Shown one piece after another: positions 1 through 8,096 of a stretch of 64,000 nt of DNA. Position numbers and translations under genes: made by a program. The number at the start of each line of letters is the position of its first letter. Position 1 is the first letter of the stretch. The notes under the pieces were generated by a model. The model was not told the DNA's origin. It saw only the letters and a program-made list of their open reading frames with translations, and ran no database searches. Source of the stretch: Opitutaceae bacterium EW11 (GTDB lineage: Bacteria; Verrucomicrobiota; Verrucomicrobiia; Opitutales; Opitutaceae); assembly GCA_003054665.1 (NCBI GenBank), contig QAYY01000013.1:124001-188000 (forward strand), in the 5' to 3' direction.

Positions 1-635
1 AAATCGCCCGCGCTGCCCGCGAAAAGGCGGCCCAGCAGGCGGACCAGATCGTGAAGGCTGAGATCGACAAGGAACGCGTCCGCATCGATGCCGAAGCCCG
101 AGCGGCACAGACGAAGATTCTTCAAGAAGGCCAAGCCGCAGCGTACATCATTCAGAAACAGGCCGAGGCGGACGGCATCCAACGCGTGGCCGAAGGCGAG
201 GCGAGCGGTATCCGGGCGAAGGTGACGGCTGAAGCCACGGGTATCCAAGCCAAGCTTACCGCGGAAGCCGAAGGCACGCGTGCCTTGCTCGACGCCAAGG
301 CGCAAGGTTTCGAAAAACTGCTCCGGGTCGCCGACGACACCGCCGGCGCCACCCAGCTGCTCATCGCCGAAAACATCGTCCGCATCGCGGAAATCCAGGC
401 CGGCGCGATCAAGGGCCTCCAGTTCGAGAAGGTCGTCGTGATGGGCGGCGGCCAGTCTGGTCAGGCCGGGCCCGGGCAATTCGTCCAGGACCTCTACAAA
501 GGAGTCCTCCCGATCAGCGAGCTTGCGAAGAGCGTGGGGCTGAACCTCCCGGCGTTCCTCGGCACGTCGACTCCGGAGACAACCGACGCCGCCAAAGTCG
601 CCGCGAACCCGAGTTCTTCGCCGGCCAAAGGCTAA
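1..635 (+). CDS. Flotillin/SPFH-family membrane scaffold protein, C-terminal part (5' end outside window)
   Basis: The reading frame is open from base 3 of the window, so the gene starts upstream. What is visible is an Ala/Glu/Lys/Gln-rich heptad-like coiled coil with repeated 'EAxGIxAKxxAEA' units, followed by a region containing FEKVVVMGGG and a Ser/Pro/Ala-rich tail. This is the typical C-terminal half of flotillins (FloT/YuaG type), which oligomerise at the membrane and organise lipid microdomains. The N-terminal SPFH domain and membrane anchor are not in view, so the call rests on the coiled coil and the GGG segment. The stop is followed 31 bases later by a strong terminator, so this is the last gene of its unit. 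Confidence 0.75.
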   Translation, partial: IARAAREKAAQQADQIVKAEIDKERVRIDAEARAAQTKILQEGQAAAYIIQKQAEADGIQRVAEGEASGIRAKVTAEATGIQAKLTAEAEGTRALLDAKAQGFEKLLRVADDTAGATQLLIAENIVRIAEIQAGAIKGLQFEKVVVMGGGQSGQAGPGQFVQDLYKGVLPISELAKSVGLNLPAFLGTSTPETTDAAKVAANPSSSPAKG

Positions 636-666
636 GGCTCAAAATCGTAGCGGTAGGCTCTCACGA

Positions 667-695
667 GGCCGGCGCTCTGCGGCGCCGGCCTTTTC
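667..695 (+). terminator. Rho-independent terminator after the flotillin-like gene
   Basis: A perfect 9-bp stem (GGCCGGCGC at 667-675 with GCGCCGGCC at 682-690) encloses a 6-base loop and is followed directly by TTTT. It lies 31 bases after the flotillin stop. The T tract is only on the plus-strand side, so it does not look like a terminator for the minus-strand gene beyond it. Confidence 0.85.
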
Positions 696-826
696 TGCTT
701 CTCGACTTGGCGTAGCGGCCGAGTCGGGCCGTTGGAGGGTATACGATGGGCTCTGCGCTGTACGTGTCCGCCCACGCAGTGCGGATTGAGCCGAACCAAA
801 TCCGCTGCCTCAATGCAAAGGCGTCC

Positions 827-857
827 CCAACTACCAACTACCAACTACCAACTACCA
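827..857. repeat. Heptanucleotide tandem repeat (CCAACTA)n
   Basis: Four perfect head-to-tail copies of CCAACTA (827-854) plus three more bases (CCA) lie in the convergent gap between the flotillin-like gene and the AOS-family gene. No credible reading frame uses them. Related GTTGGAA-type heptamers lie after hisA (28301-28321), and octamers lie between aroQ and the NIF3 gene (61550-61581). Confidence 0.85.
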
Positions 858-930
858 CGCGCTCGAAAGAAACCGAGTTGGCATTCAGCCGTGTGTCCCT
901 CCGGTCGCCTGAATCTGCCCATCGGCGCGG

Positions 931-2127
931 TCAGAGCTTCTTCACCGCATATGCCATCGCCTCGGCGATGCGGTCGAGTTGTTCGTCCGTATGCATGGCC
1001 GAGACGGCAGTGCGGATCAGGTCTTTGCCCGGAGGCACGGCGGGGGCGATGGACATGACGGTGAACACGCCTTTTTCCATCAGCGCCTGCCAGAAACGGT
1101 AAACGAGTTCCTTCGAACCCAGAACGATGGGAAGGGCGGGCGTTTCGCTGCCCCACGTATCCAAGCCCAGCTTGTGGAGGATCTCCCGGAACCGCCGCGT
1201 GTTTTTCCAGAGGCGCTCCAGGTGCTCCGGCTCGCTCTGCATGAGTTCGAGCGAGGTGAGGGCGCACGCCGCCTGGCTCGGGCTGAGCGCTGCGCTGAAA
1301 ATCGTCTGCTTCGAATTGGTCCGCAGATACTCGATCACCTCGCGCGTACCGGTGACGTAACCGCCGGTGCTGGCGAGCGACTTCGACATGCTCCCGCAAA
1401 TGATGTCGACCTTGTCGTTGAGTCCGAAGTGATCGACCGTGCCGCGACCTTGGCGGCCGAGCACGCCCATGCCATGAGCGTCATCGAGCACGGTGAAGCA
1501 ACCGTAGTCTTCCGCGACCTGAACCAACTCCGGCAGTCGGGCGATGTGGCCCTCCATCGAATAAACGCCCTCGACCACCAGCATCTTGGGCGCAGAGGCC
1601 GCAACCGAGGCGGCGACTTCGCGGAGATCGAGCGGATTGTTGTGCGAGAAGCGCTCGACGCTCGCCATCGAGAGTCGGATCCCATCCCACAGGCACGAAT
1701 GGATGTTTTTGTCGGCCAGGATGACGTCGCCCTTCTGGGCAAAGGACGCGACACTCGCCAGGCAGGAAAGGTAGCCGGCCGCGTGCACGTGACAGGCTTC
1801 ACGACCGAAAAACGCAGCGAGCTTCTCTTCCAGTTCCAGGTGGTAAGTGCGGGAACCGTTGGACGTGCGCGCGCCGGTTGTACTCGTACCCCAACGCAGC
1901 ATCGCCGCCCGCCCGGCCTCGATCACCTTCGGGTGAAACGAGAAGCCGAGATAGTCGTTGCTGGAGAGCATGATCATGTCGCGCCCGTCGAGGCGGACAC
2001 TCGTGCCCTTTTGGGACTCCATGGCGTGGTAGTACGGCGCGTACTTCAGCCGCATCTTTGTCGCATAGTCGTCGCGACAGCGATCGAGCAGGGCCTTCTT
2101 GTTTTTCGAAAAAAGGGAAAACGCCAT
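931..2127 (-). CDS. Alpha-oxoamine synthase family PLP enzyme (BioF/Kbl/serine palmitoyltransferase-like)
   Basis: This 398-residue fold-type I PLP enzyme belongs to the family that condenses an amino acid with an acyl-CoA with loss of CO2. Visible family marks are SSNDYLGF near residue 55, the DDAHG motif (Asp215, His218) that holds the cofactor, and the Schiff-base lysine Lys249 in GSMSKSLASTGGY. The HNNP stretch (residues 162-165) resembles the HND segment of serine palmitoyltransferase and Kbl-like proteins. There is no bio or threonine-catabolism gene nearby. A role in sphingoid-base or related lipid synthesis is therefore possible but is inference. The ATG at 2127 has an AAGGTGG-like ribosome site upstream. 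Confidence 0.85.
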   Translation of the reverse strand: MAFSLFSKNKKALLDRCRDDYATKMRLKYAPYYHAMESQKGTSVRLDGRDMIMLSSNDYLGFSFHPKVIEAGRAAMLRWGTSTTGARTSNGSRTYHLELEEKLAAFFGREACHVHAAGYLSCLASVASFAQKGDVILADKNIHSCLWDGIRLSMASVERFSHNNPLDLREVAASVAASAPKMLVVEGVYSMEGHIARLPELVQVAEDYGCFTVLDDAHGMGVLGRQGRGTVDHFGLNDKVDIICGSMSKSLASTGGYVTGTREVIEYLRTNSKQTIFSAALSPSQAACALTSLELMQSEPEHLERLWKNTRRFREILHKLGLDTWGSETPALPIVLGSKELVYRFWQALMEKGVFTVMSIAPAVPPGKDLIRTAVSAMHTDEQLDRIAEAMAYAVKKL

Positions 2128-2348
2128 GTGTCAGCGGCCCACCTTGAAAAGGCCGGCAGCCGTTAGCAAATCCAAAGCCCGGCACCGTATTCGACCGGAC
2201 CGACCAGCGGACGTGCGAAGGCGCGCAACGTGATCGCCTCCCGTGTGTGCAGAACGGCTTTGTGCGAGTCGCGGCCAGAACCCACAACTATGCACGCAGG
2301 CGGTCTTCCCGCGACGGTTTGACTTGGTTCCCGGCGAACGCGCGGCTT

Positions 2349-3539
2349 CTAGCCTCGCCGGGGAAGTGCTCGCATCCAGGTTGTCAGGTCCGCGGCAAAC
2401 TGTGCCCAGGAACGAAATGTTCGGCGGCAGGCTTGGCGCTCCAACTCCTGCCGAAACGGGACGTCGTTCAGAAGTTTCTGTATCCCTGCCGCAAGTGCGG
2501 ATGCGTCGACGCTCCCAAGGGCGAGGCAACCTCCGCCGCGGGCGGATTCTCCGAGCGCGCCACGCGCCGAGCAGATGCAGGGCTTGCCGTGTGCGAGCGA
2601 TTCCAGCACCGGCAGACCGAAGCCCTCGACGATCGAGGGATAGACCGTGAATGCGCAGTCTCGGTAGGCGGAGTCGAGCGTGGCGTCGTCGACCGGTCCG
2701 TCGTTCTTCAAGGCGTACCCGGCTGACTGGAGTTGTCGGATACGCTCCAGCGCGGCGCGGCCAGTCTGCGGGTGGGCGAGTCCGACGATGCGGAGCTGGA
2801 AACGGGCACCGAGCTTCCATACCCGTTCGCACGCCTCCAGCAGCGCCAAGTGGTTTTTGCGACCTTCAATGCTGCCGACGACCAGAACTACCGGGGGCGG
2901 CTCTTCTGGCTTCGATGCCGCTGCCGTGACCTCACGGTAGTCGCGCTTTTCGGGGACATCCCTCCCGAGCGGAAGCGGCACCGCAACGACAGGGGGAGAC
3001 GATGCGACTCCGAGCCACTTCCAGTAATCGACGAGCGACGCGCGAGAGTCTTCGGAAACGGCCGCCACGCCGTCGAAAGCCAGGAGCTCTTGAAGATAAT
3101 GAGGGAATCTCGCGACGGTCTTTTGCGGCGTGAGTTCGGGGTACTTGAGCGCGATGGCGTCGTGGAAGAGCGCAACGCGCGGGCCGCCGATCGAGGCAAG
3201 CAGCGGCCTGAAGCCAGCCGCAACGGCGGCGGAGAAGACCTCTGGGACGAGCAGCCCGTCTCCGTGTGGCACGGGGGTTCGTTTCAGAAAGCGACGCGCT
3301 TTTCCGGCCAGCCGCGCCCGCATCGGCCAGCGCGCGCCACGGGTGTGCACCGGGATAGTCGAGGAGAGGTTGGCCCGCTCCCATCCGCGCAGCGCACGCC
3401 AACCGCGCTCAAACGGGTCGAACGTGATCGGCTCCACAGGCTGCGTGCGGCTGAGCTCCGCAAGCAGAGCCCGGCAAACACGCTGGATCCCGGTCTGCGC
3501 CGTGGTGTGGCTCGTGTGGGAGAGATCGATCAGCAGCAT
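2349..3539 (-). CDS. Glycosyltransferase family 4 (GT-B fold)
   Basis: This 396-residue protein starts MLLIDLSHTSHTTAQTGIQR, an N-terminus seen in GT4 mannosyltransferase-like enzymes. Its C-terminal domain has VLVVGSIEGRKNHLALLEA, the nucleotide-sugar domain start, and the acidic EX7E-type motif VEGFGLPVLESLAHGKP. It should transfer a sugar from a nucleotide donor to a lipid-linked or growing glycan at the cytoplasmic face. It lies 21 bases after the SGNH-like gene on the same strand, and the MBOAT gene lies upstream of that. The three probably form an operon that extends and acylates a surface polymer. Donor and linkage are unknown. Confidence 0.85.
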   Translation of the reverse strand: MLLIDLSHTSHTTAQTGIQRVCRALLAELSRTQPVEPITFDPFERGWRALRGWERANLSSTIPVHTRGARWPMRARLAGKARRFLKRTPVPHGDGLLVPEVFSAAVAAGFRPLLASIGGPRVALFHDAIALKYPELTPQKTVARFPHYLQELLAFDGVAAVSEDSRASLVDYWKWLGVASSPPVVAVPLPLGRDVPEKRDYREVTAAASKPEEPPPVVLVVGSIEGRKNHLALLEACERVWKLGARFQLRIVGLAHPQTGRAALERIRQLQSAGYALKNDGPVDDATLDSAYRDCAFTVYPSIVEGFGLPVLESLAHGKPCICSARGALGESARGGGCLALGSVDASALAAGIQKLLNDVPFRQELERQACRRTFRSWAQFAADLTTWMRALPRRG

Positions 3540-3560
3540 GTGTTTGCTGAGCGCTTCACG

Positions 3561-4703
3561 CTACTTGACGTCTGCCGGCGGGGCGAGCCCGGCGTCTTTT
3601 GCCGCATCGACGAGGGACGTTCCAAGGAGCGTCCGAAGGCCTTCCTCTCGCAGATGGTCGCCGTCGAAGAAATCGGCTTCACCTACGCCGACCACATTGG
3701 GGTCGTAGGAGCCCACAAGCCGCACTCCCGCGGCGGGCGCGTACCTTCGCACCCTCGTTTCGACCGCCTTGAGCTGGCTCTTCGGGTCCGCGGTCATCTT
3801 TCCGTAGATCGCAGGGTGATACGGGGAAAGGACGAGGACAACCTGGGCGCCGTCGGCCTTCAGGAATTGGACCCATCGTTCGAAGAGCGCCCAAAGCTGG
3901 TCGTCGACCTTCGGATAGATCCCGTAGCGATGTCTGTCGCGATTGACCGAATACTGGTGCAGGGCGATCGAGCGGGCCTCTGCGACGCTGATGTCGCTGT
4001 GATTTCCCGCGGCTTTGATAGCCCCATCGGAGGTCAGTACCGTGCCGAGCGCGTCTTCGACGTCGGCGGGCACGATGACATGCGTATGCTGCCGCACGAA
4101 GTTGTCCGCCATCGAGAGAATCGGTGAAAGGCTGAGCGACGCCTGCGAGCGCGGCCGAAGCTCGTCGGCCACGCGGTTCCGAAAGATCGGCGCGAGCGGC
4201 GGTTGCTCGAGCTCGCTCAGTTTCGCTTCCATCGCGGCGAGCTCGTGCGGCCGGGTTCGCCACTGGCGGAAATCCATCTCGTAGTCGAAAAACCACGAAT
4301 CGACCATGAGAACCCAGACCCTCGGGCGTTTGCCCCGGCGATCGAGGATCTCAGTCGTGACGAGGTGATCCTGCATGAATCCGCCCGAAAGGGAGAAGTT
4401 GGACAACCGGTACGGTTTGCAGTCGGCCGAGGAGAGCTGAAGCGTGTGGCTCGATCCGAGCATCGCGATCTGCGGTGGGGCCTGGATCTCCTCGGCGAGG
4501 CACCAGCGAAGTGTCGCTTCGTCGACCTGAGCCGGAAGGAGGACATTCTGCCCCGACAGACTGGCGGAAGCGAGGCGCCGCTCGACTAGATCCGAGCCGG
4601 TCCCTTGACCGGATTGGATCGCCCAATGCTGAAGCCACCACAGACCGGCGGTTGTGAGAATGGCGGCTGCCGCCGCGACAAGTAATCCGCGGAAGAACGT
4701 CAT
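3561..4703 (-). CDS. Membrane-anchored SGNH hydrolase-like protein, partner of the MBOAT acyltransferase
   Basis: From the ATG at 4703 this is 380 residues. A longer frame would need a TTG at 4751. An N-terminal hydrophobic segment (about residues 4-22) acts as anchor or signal. A GSSH motif about 84 residues in resembles the GDS-type nucleophile block, and DGDH near the C-terminus matches the DxxH catalytic pair of SGNH/AlgJ/AlgX/DltD-like proteins. Such proteins move acyl groups onto periplasmic polysaccharides. It lies directly downstream of an AlgI-like MBOAT gene, the usual pairing. Overall similarity to AlgJ or AlgX cannot be judged by eye, so the exact family is uncertain. Confidence 0.65.
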   Translation of the reverse strand: MTFFRGLLVAAAAAILTTAGLWWLQHWAIQSGQGTGSDLVERRLASASLSGQNVLLPAQVDEATLRWCLAEEIQAPPQIAMLGSSHTLQLSSADCKPYRLSNFSLSGGFMQDHLVTTEILDRRGKRPRVWVLMVDSWFFDYEMDFRQWRTRPHELAAMEAKLSELEQPPLAPIFRNRVADELRPRSQASLSLSPILSMADNFVRQHTHVIVPADVEDALGTVLTSDGAIKAAGNHSDISVAEARSIALHQYSVNRDRHRYGIYPKVDDQLWALFERWVQFLKADGAQVVLVLSPYHPAIYGKMTADPKSQLKAVETRVRRYAPAAGVRLVGSYDPNVVGVGEADFFDGDHLREEGLRTLLGTSLVDAAKDAGLAPPADVK

Positions 4704-4839
4704 GGCTTGGGCGAACGAGCACTTCCGGGGCCTTCGGTCTTCGCGGTGCAACAGGCCCGAGCGACTCGGACACGCTCCGAATACATCCCCGGTTCAGGCC
4801 GGTCGGTTCGCAGCAGCGGTTTCTGATGATTCGTGCGCA

Positions 4840-6372
4840 TCAGAACTGGAAATACAGGAACGGGGATGAACGCGTCAGAGCGGCGATCGCAATCGCGAAC
4901 ATCGCGCCGGCGGCGGCGAGTTTCCATGGATTCAGGACGGAGCCGTTCTCACTGAGTTCCTCGGGCCGAACCTTCTCGGGTGACGTGATATCCTGGGCCG
5001 TAACGCCCAGCCACTTGAGCAGAAACGGGCCGCGAACCGCGAACCAGGCGCACAAGAGGAGGACGATCAGGCCCGTAGGCGCGGCTTGGATACTCGGAAG
5101 CAGGCCGCGGGGGCGGATGACCGGGGCGAGCGGTTCCACGATGCGCGCCCAAGAGATCGGAACGGAGATGCCATGCACGCCGAACAAGCTTTCCACCAGC
5201 AGGCGGGCCGTCGGGAGGTTCGGCGCACGGAAAAGCACCCATCCGAGTCCGGCGGCGAAAAGCGTGAGGGCGAACGCCCAGCCCGGCCCGGCGTGTTCCC
5301 GGGGCAGCTTGTGCCAGCGGCGCCAGAGGTGATTGACGATCAGGGCGGCACCGTGGCCAAAACCCCAGAGCACGAATGTCCACCCCGCGCCGTGCCAGAG
5401 ACCGGCGAGCGTCATGGTGAAAAGCAGGTTTGCCATCTGGCGCGGGTAACCGCGGCGGTTTCCCCCGAGCGGGATGTAGACGTAGTCGCGGAGGAACGAC
5501 GAGAGTGTGATGTGCCAGCGCCGCCAGAATTCGATCATGCTCCGGGCGCGATACGGCGCCATGAAGTTCACCGGAAGACGGAAACCGAAGAGCAGCGCAA
5601 GACCGAGCGCCATGTGCGAATAGCCCGCGAAGTCGTAGAAGAGCTGGAGGCTGTAGGCGGAGACGCCGACCCAGGCTTCCACCAGGCGCAGACGAGCGCC
5701 GTTCGAGACCAGACCGAACGTGCTATCGGCGATCGGCGCGAGGGTGTCGGCGATCGCGGCCTTCTGGAAAAGCCCCGCTGCAAAAAGCGCGCCGCCGAGG
5801 AGCGTGGTTCGGGCGTCGAACTTCCAGAGCGCCTCCCGCTTCAGCTGCGGGATGAACTCTCCGTGATGCACGATCGGACCGGCGATCAACTGGGGAAAAA
5901 AGAGGACGAAGAGGGCGAAATCGGCGAACTGAACGTCACGGACCTCGCCGCGCCGGGCATCGACCAGGAAGGCGATTTTCTGGAAGGTGAAGAACGAGAT
6001 GCCCAGAGGCAGGATGATCTTTTCCAGGGGCAGATTCGCGCCGGTCAGCGCGTTCACGTTTTCCAGGAAGAAATTGAAGTATTTGAAGTAGGCGAGGAGC
6101 CCGAGATTCCAGATCAGGCCGACGCTGAGCCAGCCTCTGCTGCCGGATCGGCCGTCTCGCCGCGAGAGCACGCGCCCGATTCCGAAGTTGATGAGCAGGG
6201 AAACGACCAGGAGCGGAACGTAACGCACATTCCAATACCCATAAAAAAACAGGGAGGCGAGACAGAGCCAGACTACTCCTGCCCGTCGCGCGCCGAATCC
6301 TACCAACGCTCTCCAGCCGAGCCAGACGATCGGAAGGAAAGCGAAGATGAATTCATAGGAGTTGAAGCGCAT
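4840..6372 (-). CDS. MBOAT-family O-acyltransferase (AlgI/PatA-like)
   Basis: This multi-pass membrane protein of 510 residues starts at MRFNSYEFIFAFLPIVWLGW, the typical AlgI-family start. An upstream extension to 6597 would run into the divergent gene's region and is rejected. Family marks include LFFPQLIAGPIVHH, MIEFWRRWHITLSSFLRDYVYIPLGGNRRG, and the active-site histidine in LAGLWHGAGWTF. AlgI-type MBOATs pass acetyl groups across the inner membrane to a periplasmic SGNH partner that acetylates the polymer. That partner is likely the next gene (3561-4703). Neighbouring glycosyltransferases point to exopolysaccharide or lipopolysaccharide acetylation rather than peptidoglycan. Confidence 0.92.
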   Translation of the reverse strand: MRFNSYEFIFAFLPIVWLGWRALVGFGARRAGVVWLCLASLFFYGYWNVRYVPLLVVSLLINFGIGRVLSRRDGRSGSRGWLSVGLIWNLGLLAYFKYFNFFLENVNALTGANLPLEKIILPLGISFFTFQKIAFLVDARRGEVRDVQFADFALFVLFFPQLIAGPIVHHGEFIPQLKREALWKFDARTTLLGGALFAAGLFQKAAIADTLAPIADSTFGLVSNGARLRLVEAWVGVSAYSLQLFYDFAGYSHMALGLALLFGFRLPVNFMAPYRARSMIEFWRRWHITLSSFLRDYVYIPLGGNRRGYPRQMANLLFTMTLAGLWHGAGWTFVLWGFGHGAALIVNHLWRRWHKLPREHAGPGWAFALTLFAAGLGWVLFRAPNLPTARLLVESLFGVHGISVPISWARIVEPLAPVIRPRGLLPSIQAAPTGLIVLLLCAWFAVRGPFLLKWLGVTAQDITSPEKVRPEELSENGSVLNPWKLAAAGAMFAIAIAALTRSSPFLYFQF

Positions 6373-6511
6373 GTGCTGCGGTACGGGCCGGACAGGGCGG
6401 TCGACTACTGCAGAGATTGACGGAGTGTCTGGCAAGCCGAGTTCCAGGACGAAACCTGCGGAAAGCTTGCTGTGCCGCGGCCGGTCCCCTGTGAATACGC
6501 GCCGACTGGTC

Positions 6512-8065
6512 ATGCCCGCATCCAGCCAGAGTCCCACCGGTTCGATTTCGAGCCCTGCCGGCCCTTTCTCGCCGAGTCGGCTTACGGCGTTTCCCAAGTG
6601 GATCCGGTCGGTCCCGATTCTCGTCGGCCTGTTCGTTTACGGGGTTTTCCTCGCCCGCCATTACGGCGCGATCGCAGCTGGTGCCGATTCGGGCGGCTAT
6701 ATGAATAGCGCAAAGCTGCTGGCCGAGGGCAGGCTGACGACACCGGTGCGAAGCGTCCCTGAGTTTCAGCCGCAGACTCGCTGGCCGTATACACCGCTGG
6801 GTTTTGTCGCCTCCGATGGCGCGGCCGAGTTTAAACCGACGTATCCGCTGGGCTTGCCTCTCCACTATGCGGTTGCGGGGAAACTGTTGGGATGGAAGTG
6901 GGGAACGACGATGGTCGCGGTCTTGGCGGCGATCGGATCGGTTCTGTTGACTTACGCCAGTCTGCGGGAATTCGGGGTTTCAGCCGCGCTCTCGTTCGTG
7001 GGTGCCGCTGCCCTCGCGCTTTCTCCCTTGGTGCTGTACATGTCGTTTATCCCGATGAGCGACACGGTGGCGCTGGTCTGGATTTCCGCCGCGATCTACG
7101 CGGCGCTTCGAGCAGGACGCGACGGAGCGTGGATTTGGCCGGCGGTTGCTGGGTTTTCTCTCTCGGTGGCGGTCTTGGTTCGCCCCACCAACCTCTTGGT
7201 GTTGCCGACGCTCGTGTTGTTGCTGCCGGGTGTTCGCGCATGGTGGGTGGCTGCGCTGGCGGCGCTTCCCGGAGGCGCGCTGAACGCCTGGTACAACCAC
7301 GCGTTGTACGGAAGTGCGTTCAAGAATGGATACGGCGGAGTAGGTGAGGAATTCGGCTGGGCCCAGTTTGCCCCGGGCCTGCAGAACTATCTGGCTTCAT
7401 TCCACTGGGTGCTTCCGATCGCGTGGCTCGCGCTGATCGGGCCGGTTTTCCTGCCGTGGCGCCAGCGTGGCCGCGTGCTGGTCGGCCTGTCGCTATGGGC
7501 TTTCGGACTCCCGTTGTTTTACGCGTTTTATCATTTCACCCAACTGACCTGGTGGTTTCTGCGGTTTCTTCTCCCCGCGTTTCCCGCTCTGCTCATGTTG
7601 GGTTTGCTCGCCGAGCAGGAAGCGTTGACGAGGATTCGGCCGGCGTGGCGAAAGCAGGTGTATGCGCTGTCGGTCGCCGTCACGCTGGCGGTATCGCTCG
7701 GTCTCGGGCTTTCCTGGGCGAAAGCTCGGCGGATCATCTATCTCGGCTCGGATCAGGCGACCTACCTGAACGCATCGCTTTGGGCGAAGGACCACCTGCC
7801 GAAGGACGCTCTGGTCGTTTCGTCACAGCTCAGTTCCGCGCTCTATTTCTACACTGATTTTCCGGTCTTCCGCTGGGATTACTCCAAATCGGAAGAGTGC
7901 GCCGCGTTGCTGAATGCGATAGGCCGCACGCGCCGGCCGCTCTATGCGTTGATCTACGAGTTCGAACGCGAAGACGCCTTTCGGAATCTGCCGGGCCGCT
8001 GGACGAAGGTTGCGAGTTTCCGTGCGGCTGACTCCTGGCGCTACGACGGGCCGATGGCGCGCTGA
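6512..8065 (+). CDS. GT39-like integral membrane glycosyltransferase
   Basis: From the ATG at 6512 this is 517 residues. The longer frame to 6362 would overlap the divergent MBOAT start. It has an N-terminal membrane segment, then the acidic loop GADSGGYMNSAKLLAEG of lipid-linked-sugar GT-C enzymes, and many hydrophobic helices up to about residue 410. A soluble C-terminal stretch carries a tyrosine/tryptophan-rich end. GT39/GT83-type enzymes use polyprenyl-phosphate sugars on the periplasmic side. A DPM1-like GT2 that could make such a donor is at 10181-10870. It converges on the next gene with a 31-base gap. Confidence 0.75.
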   Translation: MPASSQSPTGSISSPAGPFSPSRLTAFPKWIRSVPILVGLFVYGVFLARHYGAIAAGADSGGYMNSAKLLAEGRLTTPVRSVPEFQPQTRWPYTPLGFVASDGAAEFKPTYPLGLPLHYAVAGKLLGWKWGTTMVAVLAAIGSVLLTYASLREFGVSAALSFVGAAALALSPLVLYMSFIPMSDTVALVWISAAIYAALRAGRDGAWIWPAVAGFSLSVAVLVRPTNLLVLPTLVLLLPGVRAWWVAALAALPGGALNAWYNHALYGSAFKNGYGGVGEEFGWAQFAPGLQNYLASFHWVLPIAWLALIGPVFLPWRQRGRVLVGLSLWAFGLPLFYAFYHFTQLTWWFLRFLLPAFPALLMLGLLAEQEALTRIRPAWRKQVYALSVAVTLAVSLGLGLSWAKARRIIYLGSDQATYLNASLWAKDHLPKDALVVSSQLSSALYFYTDFPVFRWDYSKSEECAALLNAIGRTRRPLYALIYEFEREDAFRNLPGRWTKVASFRAADSWRYDGPMAR

Positions 8066-8096
8066 TCCTGGGAACGCACCGTGCTCCTCGGGACCG

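Noticed and set aside
5086-6420. A 444-codon plus-strand frame opposite the MBOAT gene
   Set aside because: It is antisense to a full MBOAT with conserved histidine; the product has Glu/Arg bias and no motif.
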